From positions 2,501 through 27,500 of the forward strand of contig SEYY01006490.1 of the NCBI GenBank assembly GCA_009176605.1: a DNA stretch of 25,000 nt, written 5' to 3'. This document shows positions 1 to 20,361 of the stretch, piece by piece. Numbering within the stretch: the stretch's first letter is position 1; the number at the start of each line of letters is the position of its first letter. A model generated the notes under the pieces. That model saw only the letters and a program-made list of their open reading frames with translations, did not search any database and was not told where the DNA came from. Source of the stretch: Armadillidium nasatum (taxonomy: Eukaryota > Arthropoda > Malacostraca > Isopoda > Armadillidiidae). The position numbers were made by a program, and so were the translations under genes.

Positions 1-219
1 CTAAGGTGATGTAATAAATAAGAATAATAAAATATTTTTTTTAAATATATTTTAAAATATCAAACTTAGAACATTCCTTTTAATAACGAAATAAATATCT
101 TACTTGATCTATCTAGATTTGATTTGGCTTACTTCTCTTATGTCGAATTTTAATTATAATACTGACGCATATTTCCAATGATGAAGGACCCAGACCCAGA
201 CCCAGCTCCTCGGCGAGTC
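1..219. other. A+T-rich flank, no gene seen
   Basis: No convincing coding signal is visible on either strand. A short direct repeat of the hexamer GACCCA (about three units) sits near 187-206. The right part may be the extreme 5' side of the hAT relic that becomes readable from about 220. No terminal inverted repeat of that element could be found here. Confidence 0.5.
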
Positions 220-1736
220 AAGATATTGGGCCAGATTTCGGAGCTGGGGTTTAAGTAGATACGATTGCCACAAAAATGACACTGGTAGATACGTTGGACA
301 GTCATCTGTGATTTCAACTGAGAAAAAGAGACAGTTACTGAAAAACTGTTGTATTCCACCGAAGGCCTATAATTTTTTTGAAGATACTACCCTTTTAAAG
401 AGGAAATTCAATCATCAATGGTTGGAGACATATTCTCCTTGCTCTGCATACTCCAAGAGCTTAAAGGGAGCATTTTGCTAGTTTTGTATTTTATTTCTAC
501 CAAATAAAAGTTCGGTCAAAGCGATCCTGAGCTCTTTTATAATAAGACCTTTCACTAAATATAAAGATGTTCATGAGTTTTGTAAGGGACATACAAACAC
601 AGAGTGCAATAAAACTGTTGTTGAAGTTGCAAGAATGTTCCTACATGACGTGCCTGTAGACATCCAAATTGACTAGTTTTCTAAGAAAACAATAGGAAAA
701 ATAAAAAAGGTATTATCTTTAATAATTTCATATGTGGAATTTTCTGGATGCACGATTTATCGCTTCGGGGTAAGCTTCATGATGAGGTAGTGCTGATAGA
801 TTTGAGCTGTTTACGAATAGATACGGGAGACCAGTCATTGAACAACCATTTTGAACGTGGGAAGAAAAATGCCACACACCAATCAGTTCAGATTCAGAAT
901 GAGATCATTTCTTTATGTGGTACTACTAAAGAGAAGAAAATTAATGCTAAACATCTCAAGCCTTTATCCGAGCAGTGATAGTGCCAGTTGTAGATGCTCT
1001 TCAATCCAAAACCTCGCAGCACATTCAACGCACTCTTGAAACGGTTAGGCACCATCGCAAGGATGAAGATGAAATCACAGGTGAAGTATTAAAAAAGCTA
1101 ATCAAATATCCGAGCAACAGGGACTGGATCTAAATATACCACGGATTGTTGGTAGGTAGCAGCACCGCAACAACCATCCAGCAACAAATCCCAAGGAGTT
1201 CTGGAGAATATCTTTAGTAATTCCGTATCTGGATTCTATATAAAATCATTTTTAGAATTACGGTTTTCTTCCGAAATTACTCCTGCTTTTGCATTAATTA
1301 ATATATTTACATCCTTTCCACATGTTACTCATGACAAAGGATGAATTAAAGTAAAAGGTAGCTTCATTTTATAGCTTTTACCATTTAGAACTGGAACTTT
1401 GGTACAAAATTTGGAAGGAAAAGAAATTGAATAGTGAAGAACTAAAAGGTCTTGTCGTCTCCCAAGTCTTAAAGGAGAATGAACCTTTCTTTCCGGTGAC
1501 GAAAAAGGCTCTGCTGATACTACTCGCCCAGTCATGTACCACCAATACAGTATAGTGCTCTTTCAGTATTCTACGAAGGACCAAGACTTGACTACGAAGC
1601 ACTATAGGAGAGGACAGGTTAAACGGACTGGCTAAGATGAGTGTACACAGAAATTTGTGTTTAAAATTATGATTACTTTATTCAAACAGTAGTTGATAAA
1701 TTTGCCATGAACCCAAGAAAATTACTTTTTAAATAA
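220..1736 (+). pseudogene. Decayed hAT-family transposase (TTF zinc finger / ZMYM1-like)
   Basis: This is a remnant of a hAT DNA-transposon transposase of the group that animal proteomes label zinc finger MYM-type 1-like. It is read in several frames. From 260 to 676 one frame gives a TTF-type zinc-finger start (GRYVGQSS, then RKFNHQWLETYS and KGAFC-stop-FC) with an in-frame TAG at 479. From 748 to 978 comes the DUF4371-like part (KNATHQSVQIQNEIISLCG). From about 1141 to 1245 the core motif PRIVGR-stop-QHRNNHPATNP is followed by FWRISLVIPYLDSI. From about 1568 to 1670 the C-terminal dimerisation signature reads LRRTKT-stop-LRSTIGEDRLNGLA, and 1686-1736 ends with VDKFAMNPRKLLFK and a stop. Several stops and frameshifts mean it cannot be active. 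Family assignment rests on motif order recognised by eye. Confidence 0.85.
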
Positions 1737-1922
1737 TATCAATTATTTGCAACTGTTCCAAGCTTTGAACTTTTATCATTTCATATTGTATTTGATATTC
1801 TATAGGTAGTATTAATAAAATAAAAATTGATTAAATATTTATTATTTCTTTATCCATACAAATGTTTCCAGTTTAATATATCTGCTTCTTCCCCCCCCCC
1901 TCTAGTCTGGAAGCTGGCGACG

Positions 1923-1925
<3 letters not shown>
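1737..1925 (+). mobile_element. 3' non-coding end of the hAT relic
   Basis: This is A+T-rich sequence after the transposase stop. It ends in a run of ten C (1891-1900) followed by GAAGCTGGCGACGTTC. C-rich runs followed by a GCTGGCGAC-type end are common near the 3' terminus of ZMYM1-type hAT elements. The sequence then passes straight into a TA tract, so the terminal inverted repeat and target duplication are missing or overwritten. The end assignment is an inference. Confidence 0.45.

Positions 1926-2010
<85 letters not shown>
1926..2010. repeat. (TA)n microsatellite
   Basis: Uninterrupted alternating TA of about 85 bp, directly abutting the presumed hAT 3' end. Confidence 0.98.
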
Positions 2011-2013
<3 letters not shown>

Positions 2014-2415
2014 GAACAGAATAACAAATAATGAATGTAACATTATACTTTAATAGTTATAATCAAAGAGACTTAAATTCTACATTTCGGTTTATCATTA
2101 TTAGCTTAAACCATTATGAAGATCACTGAAAAGCAAAATATAATTAATATTATTAATATAACAAGTGAAAAAAAGACTTAATAAACAATAAAAAAGAGCA
2201 AAAGAATAATTATGAAAAAATATAAACAATTCACAAAAAAAGAAATACTCGAATATATGAAATAAACAGAGAAATGCTAATCCATTTCATTATTGAAACA
2301 ATGAATACAAACTGGAAATTTATTGGTTGATAGTCAAATGCATTCTATTAAGGATTTAGTACAGTAGCCGATAAACAGACAGACATAAGCACACATACCC
2401 ATTTATGTATACAAA
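2011..2415. other. Intergenic, nothing recognised
   Basis: A+T-rich, A-biased sequence without an open frame of interest or a recognisable element. Confidence 0.5.
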
Positions 2416-3218
<803 letters not shown>

Positions 3219-3558
3219 TCTCCAACAGCTCCACCAGGCCCTAACATATTTTCTGGCATTTTAATCGGGTTAATTGGGTGACAATGCGTCGCTTCTTTGC
3301 TAACTACCATTGGAGTGAATCTTGCTTTGGCTTCTGGGACGCTTCTGTCTCGGCTGAAAGGTAGGGTCCGTAATCCTCGATGGGATGAGCAGATTCATTC
3401 CATCTTCAACTAAATCTTTTTCTCTTCAAAATTCATGGTTCGATGGCAATTGTTCTCTTCTCGTTTGGAAGAGTGACAACGCTTATCGTGAATGGAAAAA
3501 CTCACCTTCTATCACTCTTGCAAATTTTCATTCAGCTCGGAACCGTTGCAGGGATGTT
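3219..3558 (+). mobile_element. LINE family A fragment (copy A1), linker after endonuclease
   Basis: This is a truncated copy of the same jockey-like non-LTR retrotransposon as the copies at 15255-17700 and 22150-24622. It matches the DNA of the last copy from about 22355 to 22690: TCTCCAACAGCT, then TGGCA.TTTAATCGGG.TAATTGGG, GGAGTGAATCTTGCTTTG, GCAGATTCATTCCATCTTCA and GGTTCGATGGCAATTGTTCT. The encoded part lies between the endonuclease and reverse transcriptase domains (SFSLQNSWFDGNCSLL, then AYREWKNSPS). It has no endonuclease or RT motif left and stops abruptly at 3558, where Gypsy sequence on the other strand begins. Confidence 0.85.
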
Positions 3559-4080
3559 GTAGCTAAAACTACCAAAAGGGGTATTTATTGAGAAGTACTT
3601 CTTACTCTCTTCATCCAATGGAAGATTATAAAAAGCTTTTGTTAGGGACAGTTTGGGAAAATTTTGCATTTTGTAATTATATTGGCTACATCCCAGAGGT
3701 TTGGGAATGCGTAGCAATCTTTAATTAATATTGCATCTAGTAGCCTCAAGTCTACAGCTACTCTCACCTCTGTCTCGTCCTTTTTTAAAACATTTATGGG
3801 AAACCCTATTACTCTTTATTACCCCTGCTTCGAGAAATTTTTGCAGCTCCGCCTTTGTTTTTATTGTATAGACTAGCAGGGAGTCGCCGTGCCTTAATAT
3901 TGATGGCTCTCCTTTTACCTTCATTTGGTATGGGAAATTATTTTTCAGCTCTTTCAGAACCCTTACAGGTTCTGGACCTTCTACGACCATAAACGAGTAA
4001 TTGCCTGGAGGGACGTCACACTTTTCATTCATCCTTCCACTAGTGTTCCCCCTATTGCTAAATTTGCCCCATTCTTTCAT
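3559..4080 (-). pseudogene. Gypsy reverse transcriptase, N-terminal part
   Basis: The frame that starts at 4080 reads to ELQKFLEAGVIK, the usual block before a Gypsy RT (about 3840). It then shifts: a second frame gives KKDETEVRVAVDLRLLDAIL and CYAFPNLWDVANII (about 3795-3680). A third frame gives KLSLTKAFYNLPLDEESKKY and INTPFGSFSYN (about 3655-3559). These match RT motifs 1 to 3 (R.V.DLR.LN; LTKAYYNIPL; F.TPFG). At least two frameshifts are present. The catalytic YVDD region is missing because the element ends at the junction with LINE A1. Confidence 0.82.
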
Positions 4081-4690
4081 TTGCTCAATTTTTAATTTCG
4101 AGTTTAATTTTAGATAAGTGTTTTCAAATTTACAAATAAATATTTAAAAGTATCAGTAAGCTGGACAAGAGATAGAATAGGGCTGGTAGACATATTACAA
4201 GATAATTGAAGAATACAGTCAGGAAGCTTACTAACTAATGCTTCATTATTATAACGAAAGTTTCCAATTAGTTTAATACTAAAATTTTTTCCTGCGTCAA
4301 TTAATATGTCTTCCTTAAAATTTAATATAAAGTTGACACTACATAAAAAATCAAACTTAAAATGGGCATCGGAACATTTGTATTTAACACTTCTACCTTA
4401 TAAAAACTACTCACACCAACATCAACACTTAGTGTCTCTCTCCCATACACCTCTATGAAAGTTTCATTAGCAACTATTAAGTTTCCGACTATTTCACCCA
4501 TTTTCTCTTTTGCACTTGCAGGAATTGCGCTTAAAACAGCACCACAGTCGATCACAAACAGCCTACCTGTTACCTTGTCTCCTACCTTATAAAGAGTATA
4601 TCTTACTTCATTCATTTTCTTTTCAGTAGCATTCTCTTCCTTGTTCTCAATGCCCTCTTTTATCTCTAAAATGTGGTGCCTTCTTTCCCT
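4081..4690 (-). pseudogene. Gypsy retropepsin domain
   Basis: One frame from about 4660 to 4322 contains GRLFVIDCGAVLSAIPAS, the aspartic-protease active-site block, followed by LSVDVGVS and the flap-to-C-terminal pattern VPMPIL (normally VPxPILGxDFL, here SLIFYV). The sequence continues towards RT with ILNFKEDILIDAGKNFSIKL (about 4310-4250). The active-site triad is D-C-G rather than the usual D-T-G or D-S-G, and the ILG motif near the end is damaged. It would process the Gag-Pol polyprotein in an intact element; this copy cannot be functional. Confidence 0.8.
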
Positions 4691-4874
4691 TTCCCTTCTT
4701 GCTCTGCTATATTTTCCTCAATTATAATGTTTTTATTTTCATTTACCTGTAATTCTTTTAGTATTCCTAGATTAAAATAAACACATTCGTTGTATTCGCC
4801 GTTTTTGCTATATTATTATATTCTTCATAATTATTACAACCACTAAATAACGTTATTTAAACACTCAAATCCAC

Positions 4875-5207
<333 letters not shown>

Positions 5208-5411
5208 TCCTTAAAGGACTCATAATTAATTAACTTATTTCTGTTTTCATTTACGTTAAAATTTTCCACCTAACTTCTAGTGAATGTTCTGTTTACTATT
5301 ATGACGTCGACGACGCCAGCAAATCTTTACTGTTTGCTTCTCTTTCTGTTGACTAAATCTATTGAATGTCGCCTCTACTCGTTTCCCGAATTTTCAGTTT
5401 TAGCGAAGTAG
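5208..5411 (-). pseudogene. Gypsy remnant between CR1 insertion and microsatellite
   Basis: On the minus strand one frame gives KFGKRVEATFNRFSQQKEKQ followed by ICWRRRRHNSK. This resembles the damaged single zinc-knuckle-like C-W-x-H-R stretch seen at the end of some arthropod Gypsy gag proteins, but the second cysteine is gone. The position between gag and protease fits. The match is weak. Confidence 0.35.
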
Positions 5412-5815
5412 TTAGGAACATAGGAACATAGGAAAATAGAGACAGTTAGAAGCCACAAGGGCCTATCGAGACTGTCCCAGTACAAACAAATAATAATAAT
5501 AACAATAACAATACTAGTACATGCACAAAAGACTAGGTCTATCCCTTCCCTAGTTATCAGTTCATTCATGCAAAGATAAAAGCAAAACCAAGCCCAACTA
5601 CACATGCAGCATTCAATGAACCATCACCCACTACAAAAAACTGCCATTAGGCTTAGTCATAGGTTGATCTGTTGATCTAAAAATTCATATATACCCACCA
5701 ATTTGGCTTAGTCAAGTTATATTATATAATACCTAAACCATCCATAAATCTATCTAGCCCCCTTTTAAATTTGACAAGAGAATCACAGTCGCTCTCATGG
5801 GTTTATTTTCCTTCT
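5412..5815 (-). mobile_element. 3' end of a CR1-like LINE nested in the Gypsy relic
   Basis: On the minus strand the sequence opens with ESDCDSLVKFKRGLDRFMDG and a stop (about 5790-5715). This is the typical last block of CR1-group reverse transcriptase proteins (SVxxFKxxLDxxxD). About 300 bp of 3' UTR follow, with GGGACAGTCTCGATAGGCC near the end. The element finishes in two and a half copies of an octamer, TTCCTATG (5414-5432). Tandem 8-bp 3' ends are a hallmark of CR1-group elements. Both host Gypsy and insert lie on the minus strand. Only the 3' end was copied, as is usual for CR1. Confidence 0.75.
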
Positions 5816-6181
5816 TCAGAAGGGGGGACATAGCACATCATCCGAAATCACATCTATGACTTTTGTATCTGTATTGTCGATAATAAAAACAAAGATTTCC
5901 ATCTCCGCGAGTTCCTGCGTGGTTTCAAGTGGTGTTGCTATTTCCCCACGAACTTGCTCTAGTTGCCACGTCTTGGAAATTCTCTGTATCCTCTTCTGAT
6001 TTTCCTTTTCATAGCGTTCGCTGTATATTTTTTCCACTATGAAATTTACGCTTCTCGAAAGATCCTTAATTTGGTTCATAATCTCAGAATGACTTTTTAT
6101 TAATTCCCTTAAATAATCGCTGTCTTTATTTCCCTCTTGTTCACTGAATTTGGCAGTCTCGCGCATTGTGCTTTCTCGCAA
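5816..6181 (-). pseudogene. Gypsy gag C-terminal coiled-coil segment
   Basis: This is a charged, helix-rich frame of about 120 residues (YLRELIKSHSEIMNQIKDLS, then VNFIVEKIYSERYEKENQKR) that follows the gag-like segment after a frameshift. The heptad-like spacing of Leu, Ile and Val suggests a coiled coil. It is cut at 5815 by the CR1-like insertion. No enzymatic motif is present. Assignment to gag is by position only. Confidence 0.5.
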
Positions 6182-6650
6182 GGAGAACGGTTGCCCCCAT
6201 CCTTTGCTCCCATGGGGGAAGTGGTTTTGTGCTCCATCGGGGGTAAAAAAACATTCAGTACATACTGTCTGCGATTCGAACTATTTCTTCTATTGATGTA
6301 TTCTCGATCATAGTTTGCAGCGAAATTTGAATGGGGATTGGCGTTTCTGATAAAAAATAGTTCTCTCATCAACTTCGCGTCGTTGTTCAACAACAATGAA
6401 TAAATAGAGTGTGCCAATGCATTTCAAACTCGTTCCAAATATTCGGATGGCCTCTCGTCTGGTTTTAGCCAGTGTTTGAAAACTGAGCGTACAGTCTCTA
6501 GTAGGCATGGTGCAAACGTGACTTCTATGTCCTGCAGCAAATCGCTGTAACAGTTGTTGCTCAAAACGAATGCTAATTTAGTAGATAACAATTTAACCTT
6601 CTCTTTAGGGTCAAGAACGGAATACAATTTAAATATGTTGTTTACTGGAA
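6109..6650 (-). pseudogene. Gypsy gag-like (capsid) segment
   Basis: From about 6650 one frame reads YSVLDPKEKVKLLSTKLAFV, then TVRSVFKHWLKPDERPSEYLERV, reaching a stop near 6424. A shifted frame resumes with AHSIYSLLLNNDAKLMRELF. The helical capsid-like pattern, with KP..RPSEYLERV, resembles arthropod Gypsy gag proteins. The N-terminus is not defined; the frame stays open upstream to about 6655. Frameshifts make it a pseudogene. Confidence 0.55.
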
Positions 6651-6756
6651 TAAAAAATTATTACAATTTTTGCCAAATAATTTTCATTTGGCACAATTCA
6701 GTACTTAAAATCAATTTACAAAAAATATAGTAAACAGCCTCTAAAATTTGAAGGCA
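6651..6756. other. Boundary between Gypsy and BEL/Pao relics
   Basis: No LTR is recognised at this border. A small inverted repeat, TGCCAAAT with a 7-nt loop and ATTTGGCA, lies at 6671-6693. The two elements lie in opposite orientation with their truncated 5' parts facing each other. Confidence 0.4.
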
Positions 6757-8177
6757 TATGATAATGTAATAAAAGAACAGTTAGAAAATGGCATAATTCC
6801 AACCTGTTGAAAATATAAATGTATTAAAAAATAAAAATGATATATCTTTTATAGCTCATAATGCTGTCTTCAGAGAAAATACAGAAACGACAAAATGTCG
6901 TATAGTATATCTATCAAACATTTGTGAAAAGGACAAGTTGAACAATCTGTCTCATAACAATGTCTGCTTGCCAGGCCCAAATTTGAATAATAAATTAGAT
7001 ATTGCTCTCATTTTGCTTAGGTTCAATAAATACCTTCTTATATTTGATATTGAAAAAGCATATCATCAAATTAAACTATTACCAGAAGACAGTGAAAAAT
7101 TGCACTTTCTTTGGTTTAATAACATAAAAGAAAATGATTTTAGAGTAACAGCATACAAATTAATGAGAATTCCTTTTGGTATTAGATGTAGCCCTACCAT
7201 TTTAATGTTAGCTTTATATATTATATTAATTTTGCATGTTGATACTTGTGATGCATTTGAAGATGAACTAAGAAAGGGTTTATTTAATCTGTCCTACATG
7301 GATAATTTAGGTTATTCTTCCAATTCTGAAAGTGACATCCTTCTAGCATACCATAAATCACATGCTTATATTTAACAATTACAAATTTAATTTACAAAAA
7401 TTTTATAGTAATTCACCAGAATTTAAAAAATTAAAGGATGGTGAGTTACACAGTGAAAATGAAAATGACTCTGTAGGAGATCATATAACAAAGCTACTAG
7501 GAATGATTTGGGATACAAAAAATGATACCATATATAATAACAATAATATATTAGATCCTACAGCAAATACTTTGCGTAAAATTTTATCTTCCATAAATGG
7601 ATTATTTGATCCTTTGAATATTGGGCTACCTGGTAGAAACAGAGCCAAACTATTTTTACATAGTTTGCAAAATAATAAAAACATTTCCTGGGACACCAAA
7701 TTAGATAGTAAAATATTAAAAGAATATAAAAATATATGTTCCCAATATAACAAAAGTAAAAAACCAGAGCTAAAGATCATGATATTTTGTATGAAGCTTT
7801 TCAAAAGTACAGGAAGGTGAAAGCAAATTTAAATGATCTTTATCATCATGAATTTCTGTCAAACTTACAGTATCTTGCTACTAATAAGCAAGACAGGTAT
7901 CAAAATAAACAACATACAAATATTGAAATTGGAGATATCATAGCTATTAAAGAAAAATTTTGTAAACCTTATTTCTTTCAAATGGGAACTGTAACTCAAG
8001 TAACAAAAAATTCATTGGATGAAACTGTATCAGTTACTATTAGAAAATCTAATAGGGAGATAGTTGAAAGACATCCATCAGATATAATTTTGCTGCATAA
8101 AAGTTCATCAGAGCCTGTTGATATAAATCATCAGTCAGAAGCAGTTTCAAACAATAATAATAATAATAATAATAATA

Positions 8178-8255
<78 letters not shown>

Positions 8256-8324
8256 GTTCCTAGAAAAGCAGCACTTATGTGTAGAAATTTACATAAAGAA
8301 TTGTTAGAAAAAGGTCAAATATAA
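6757..8324 (+). pseudogene. BEL/Pao retrotransposon pol relic with internal deletion
   Basis: The 5' part is reverse transcriptase: NVIKEQLENGII (about 6764), FIAHNAVFRENTETTKCRIV (about 6850-6910), LPGPNLNNKLDIALILLRF, FDIEKAYHQIKLLPEDSEKL and MRIPFGIRCSP (about 6970-7200), and the catalytic box as YMDNLGYSS (about 7297). A frameshift at about 7365 leads to the connecting block with KLLGMIWDTKND and ILSSINGLFDPLNIG (to about 7770). The frame then jumps to YEAFQKYRKVKANL, then IGDIIAIKEKFC and the DUF5641-like C-terminus of a BEL integrase, ending with PRKAALMCRNLHKELLEKGQ (stop 8322-8324). RNase H and most of integrase are missing. The second Asp of YVDD is Asn. An AAT repeat interrupts the C-terminus. 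Confidence 0.88.
8153..8254. repeat. (AAT)n microsatellite inside the BEL/Pao coding region
   Basis: About 100 bp of AAT repeats with one irregular unit (ATATAAT near 8180) that breaks the frame. Coding sequence of the element is present on both sides, so the repeat arose or expanded within the former gene. Confidence 0.97.
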
Positions 8325-8461
8325 TTTAATTGTAAAGCAGATATCTCTAAATAACATCAAACATATATTGTTATCTTTATGAACAACATAAAAATACCAA
8401 TGTATGTTTGAAATAAAAATGTAAAAATGAATTTGATTTTTAAATTTATTTTTCATTTAGA

Positions 8462-8495
8462 CCAAAATTGAATTTTAATTAAAATTCAATTTTGG
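8462..8495. repeat. 34-bp perfect palindrome
   Basis: The half-arm CCAAAATTGAATTTTAA is followed immediately by its exact reverse complement, without any loop. It lies between the BEL pol stop and the LTR-like repeat. A+T-rich DNA gives short palindromes easily, but a 17-bp arm with CC/GG ends is unusual. Function unknown. Confidence 0.9.
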
Positions 8496-8567
8496 CTCCC
8501 CCTCCAATTTATAAAAAAAAGGGAGAAATTAAAAATTTATTTTTTTTCTTTCTTTTTTTATATATTA

Positions 8568-8569
<2 letters not shown>

Positions 8570-8633
<64 letters not shown>

Positions 8634-8649
8634 ATATTATATATATATT
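8570..8649. repeat. (TA)n microsatellite
   Basis: TA repeats with two TATTATA-type breaks near the right end, within the 3' region of the BEL relic. Confidence 0.95.
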
Positions 8650-8776
8650 TTATTTTATTTTTTAATAATAAAATTAAAAAAAAAAAAAATTTATTATTTT
8701 TATTTTTTTTTAATAAAATTTGATTTTATTTTTTTTAATTTTAAAATAAAATAAAAAATAAACTTAAAAATAAAAT

Positions 8777-9601
8777 TGTAGCTAAAAACTTTTTTGGCTA
8801 CTTGGTCTTTTGGACTCTTTCTAAAAATACATCTTGTTTTTAACAAGAACTGCTGGCAATACAGAATTTACATTTTTCTGCAAAAATGCAATAATTCTTG
8901 CATCACTATTGCAGACCACCTTCTTACATCTTTGGAGCTAGAACTATGTCTCAAGCTCTGCCATACTTTGGCAATAAATAAATTACAAGATAACAAATAC
9001 AGTGGCCACTGAAAAATAAAGTACATAATATTTTTTTTCTAATATGTTGTTTTTTGTTTATTTGAGTACCAAGCCTCCAACAATATAAACAGAAGATCCA
9101 GAGGCCAAACTTATACCAAGAAGACAACAACCAGCAGAAATTTGTGGATCAACTACTCACATACAAAAGGGTATGTAAACATTCTGATAATTATGCTGTT
9201 AATTTTAAAGGAATGTACCCTTTATATAATTTGTTAAAATTATATTGAGAATATAGAAAGGAGGTCCCATAGTAATTTTTATTTTTTAATTTCTACAATT
9301 TAATTAATATACTTTAAAGATATATTTTAAAAAGAAACATTAAAATTAGATTTAGAAATCAAATTTTATTTGTAGCCAAGTCAAAAAACTAGTCTCTAAT
9401 ATTCTTTTTCAGACTTGACTTGGCTCAACCATTTAAATTGTAGAAATAAGTACAGAAAAGGAAGAAATTTCAGCAGTAGAAGTAGATGTAGAAGAATACT
9501 CCCAATATTTTTTACATTTTTTTTTTTCCTTTTAATAATTTTTTTTAAAGTAAAGAAGAAAAATAACTGAGTATTAATTCCTCCTTCTATTTTTCCTTTC
9601 A
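8777..9601 (+). mobile_element. LTR-like repeat, copy 1 (probable BEL/Pao 3' LTR)
   Basis: This 825-bp block is repeated in the same orientation at 20972-21843. Shared landmarks include GTAGCTAAAAAC..TTTTTGGCTAC at the left end, GCAGACCAC.T..TTACATCT.TGGAGC, AGTGG.CACTGAAAAATAAA, TTTCTACAATTTAATTAA, CAAAAAACTAGTCT, TGGCTCAACCATTT, and GAAGAATACTCCCAA. Both copies begin TGTAGC and end in ..TCA, as LTRs usually do (TG..CA). The position just after a BEL pol gene suits a 3' LTR. AATAAA at about 9016 could be the poly(A) signal. GT..AG borders at 9171 and 9412 are conserved in the other copy. The minus-strand frame at 9396-9602 is not considered a gene. No matching 5' LTR was found for the BEL relic. 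Confidence 0.55.
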
Positions 9602-19573
<9,972 letters not shown>

Positions 19574-19854
19574 TGTTCAAATGTAATTACAGCTTATTTT
19601 TCAGCTTACAGAATATGTTCAATTTTAACAGAGTTTTTTGAATTTGTTTATCACTTCGAAGCCGAATTTCATATGATACATAAAACCAGACAGAATTATG
19701 CTTCCATATTTAAATTTATTAAGGTTCATGGTAAACTTTCGAAAGTTTTAAAATATGTATGCCATTTTGTAGCCAAATAGGTAGTTAAATCAATCTGAAA
19801 ATGAATTCAGTAGCTAAAAACTCTTGTTTAATTGTTCATACTGTTGACTCTGAA
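19574..19854. promoter_or_regulatory. Upstream of the transporter start, no defined promoter
   Basis: This A+T-rich stretch would contain the 5' UTR or promoter of the minus-strand gene if transcription starts nearby. No convincing TATA or initiator element could be picked out, and the true start may lie further upstream. Confidence 0.2.

Positions 19855-20361
<507 letters not shown>

Larger units (their letters stand above)
8325..8776 (+). mobile_element. 3' non-coding region of the BEL/Pao relic
   Basis: This is very A+T-rich sequence between the pol stop and the LTR-like repeat. It holds a 34-bp perfect palindrome (8462-8495), a purine tract (A8GGGAGAAA at 8513-8528) that could be a polypurine primer remnant, and a TA tract (8570-8649). 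From the purine tract onward it resembles 20772-20971 upstream of the second LTR-like copy, which supports a shared element origin. Confidence 0.5.

Noticed and set aside
5375..5605. Minus-strand frame of 76 residues with many hydrophobic residues
   Set aside because: It lies in the 3' UTR of the CR1-like LINE, after the stop of its last coding block.
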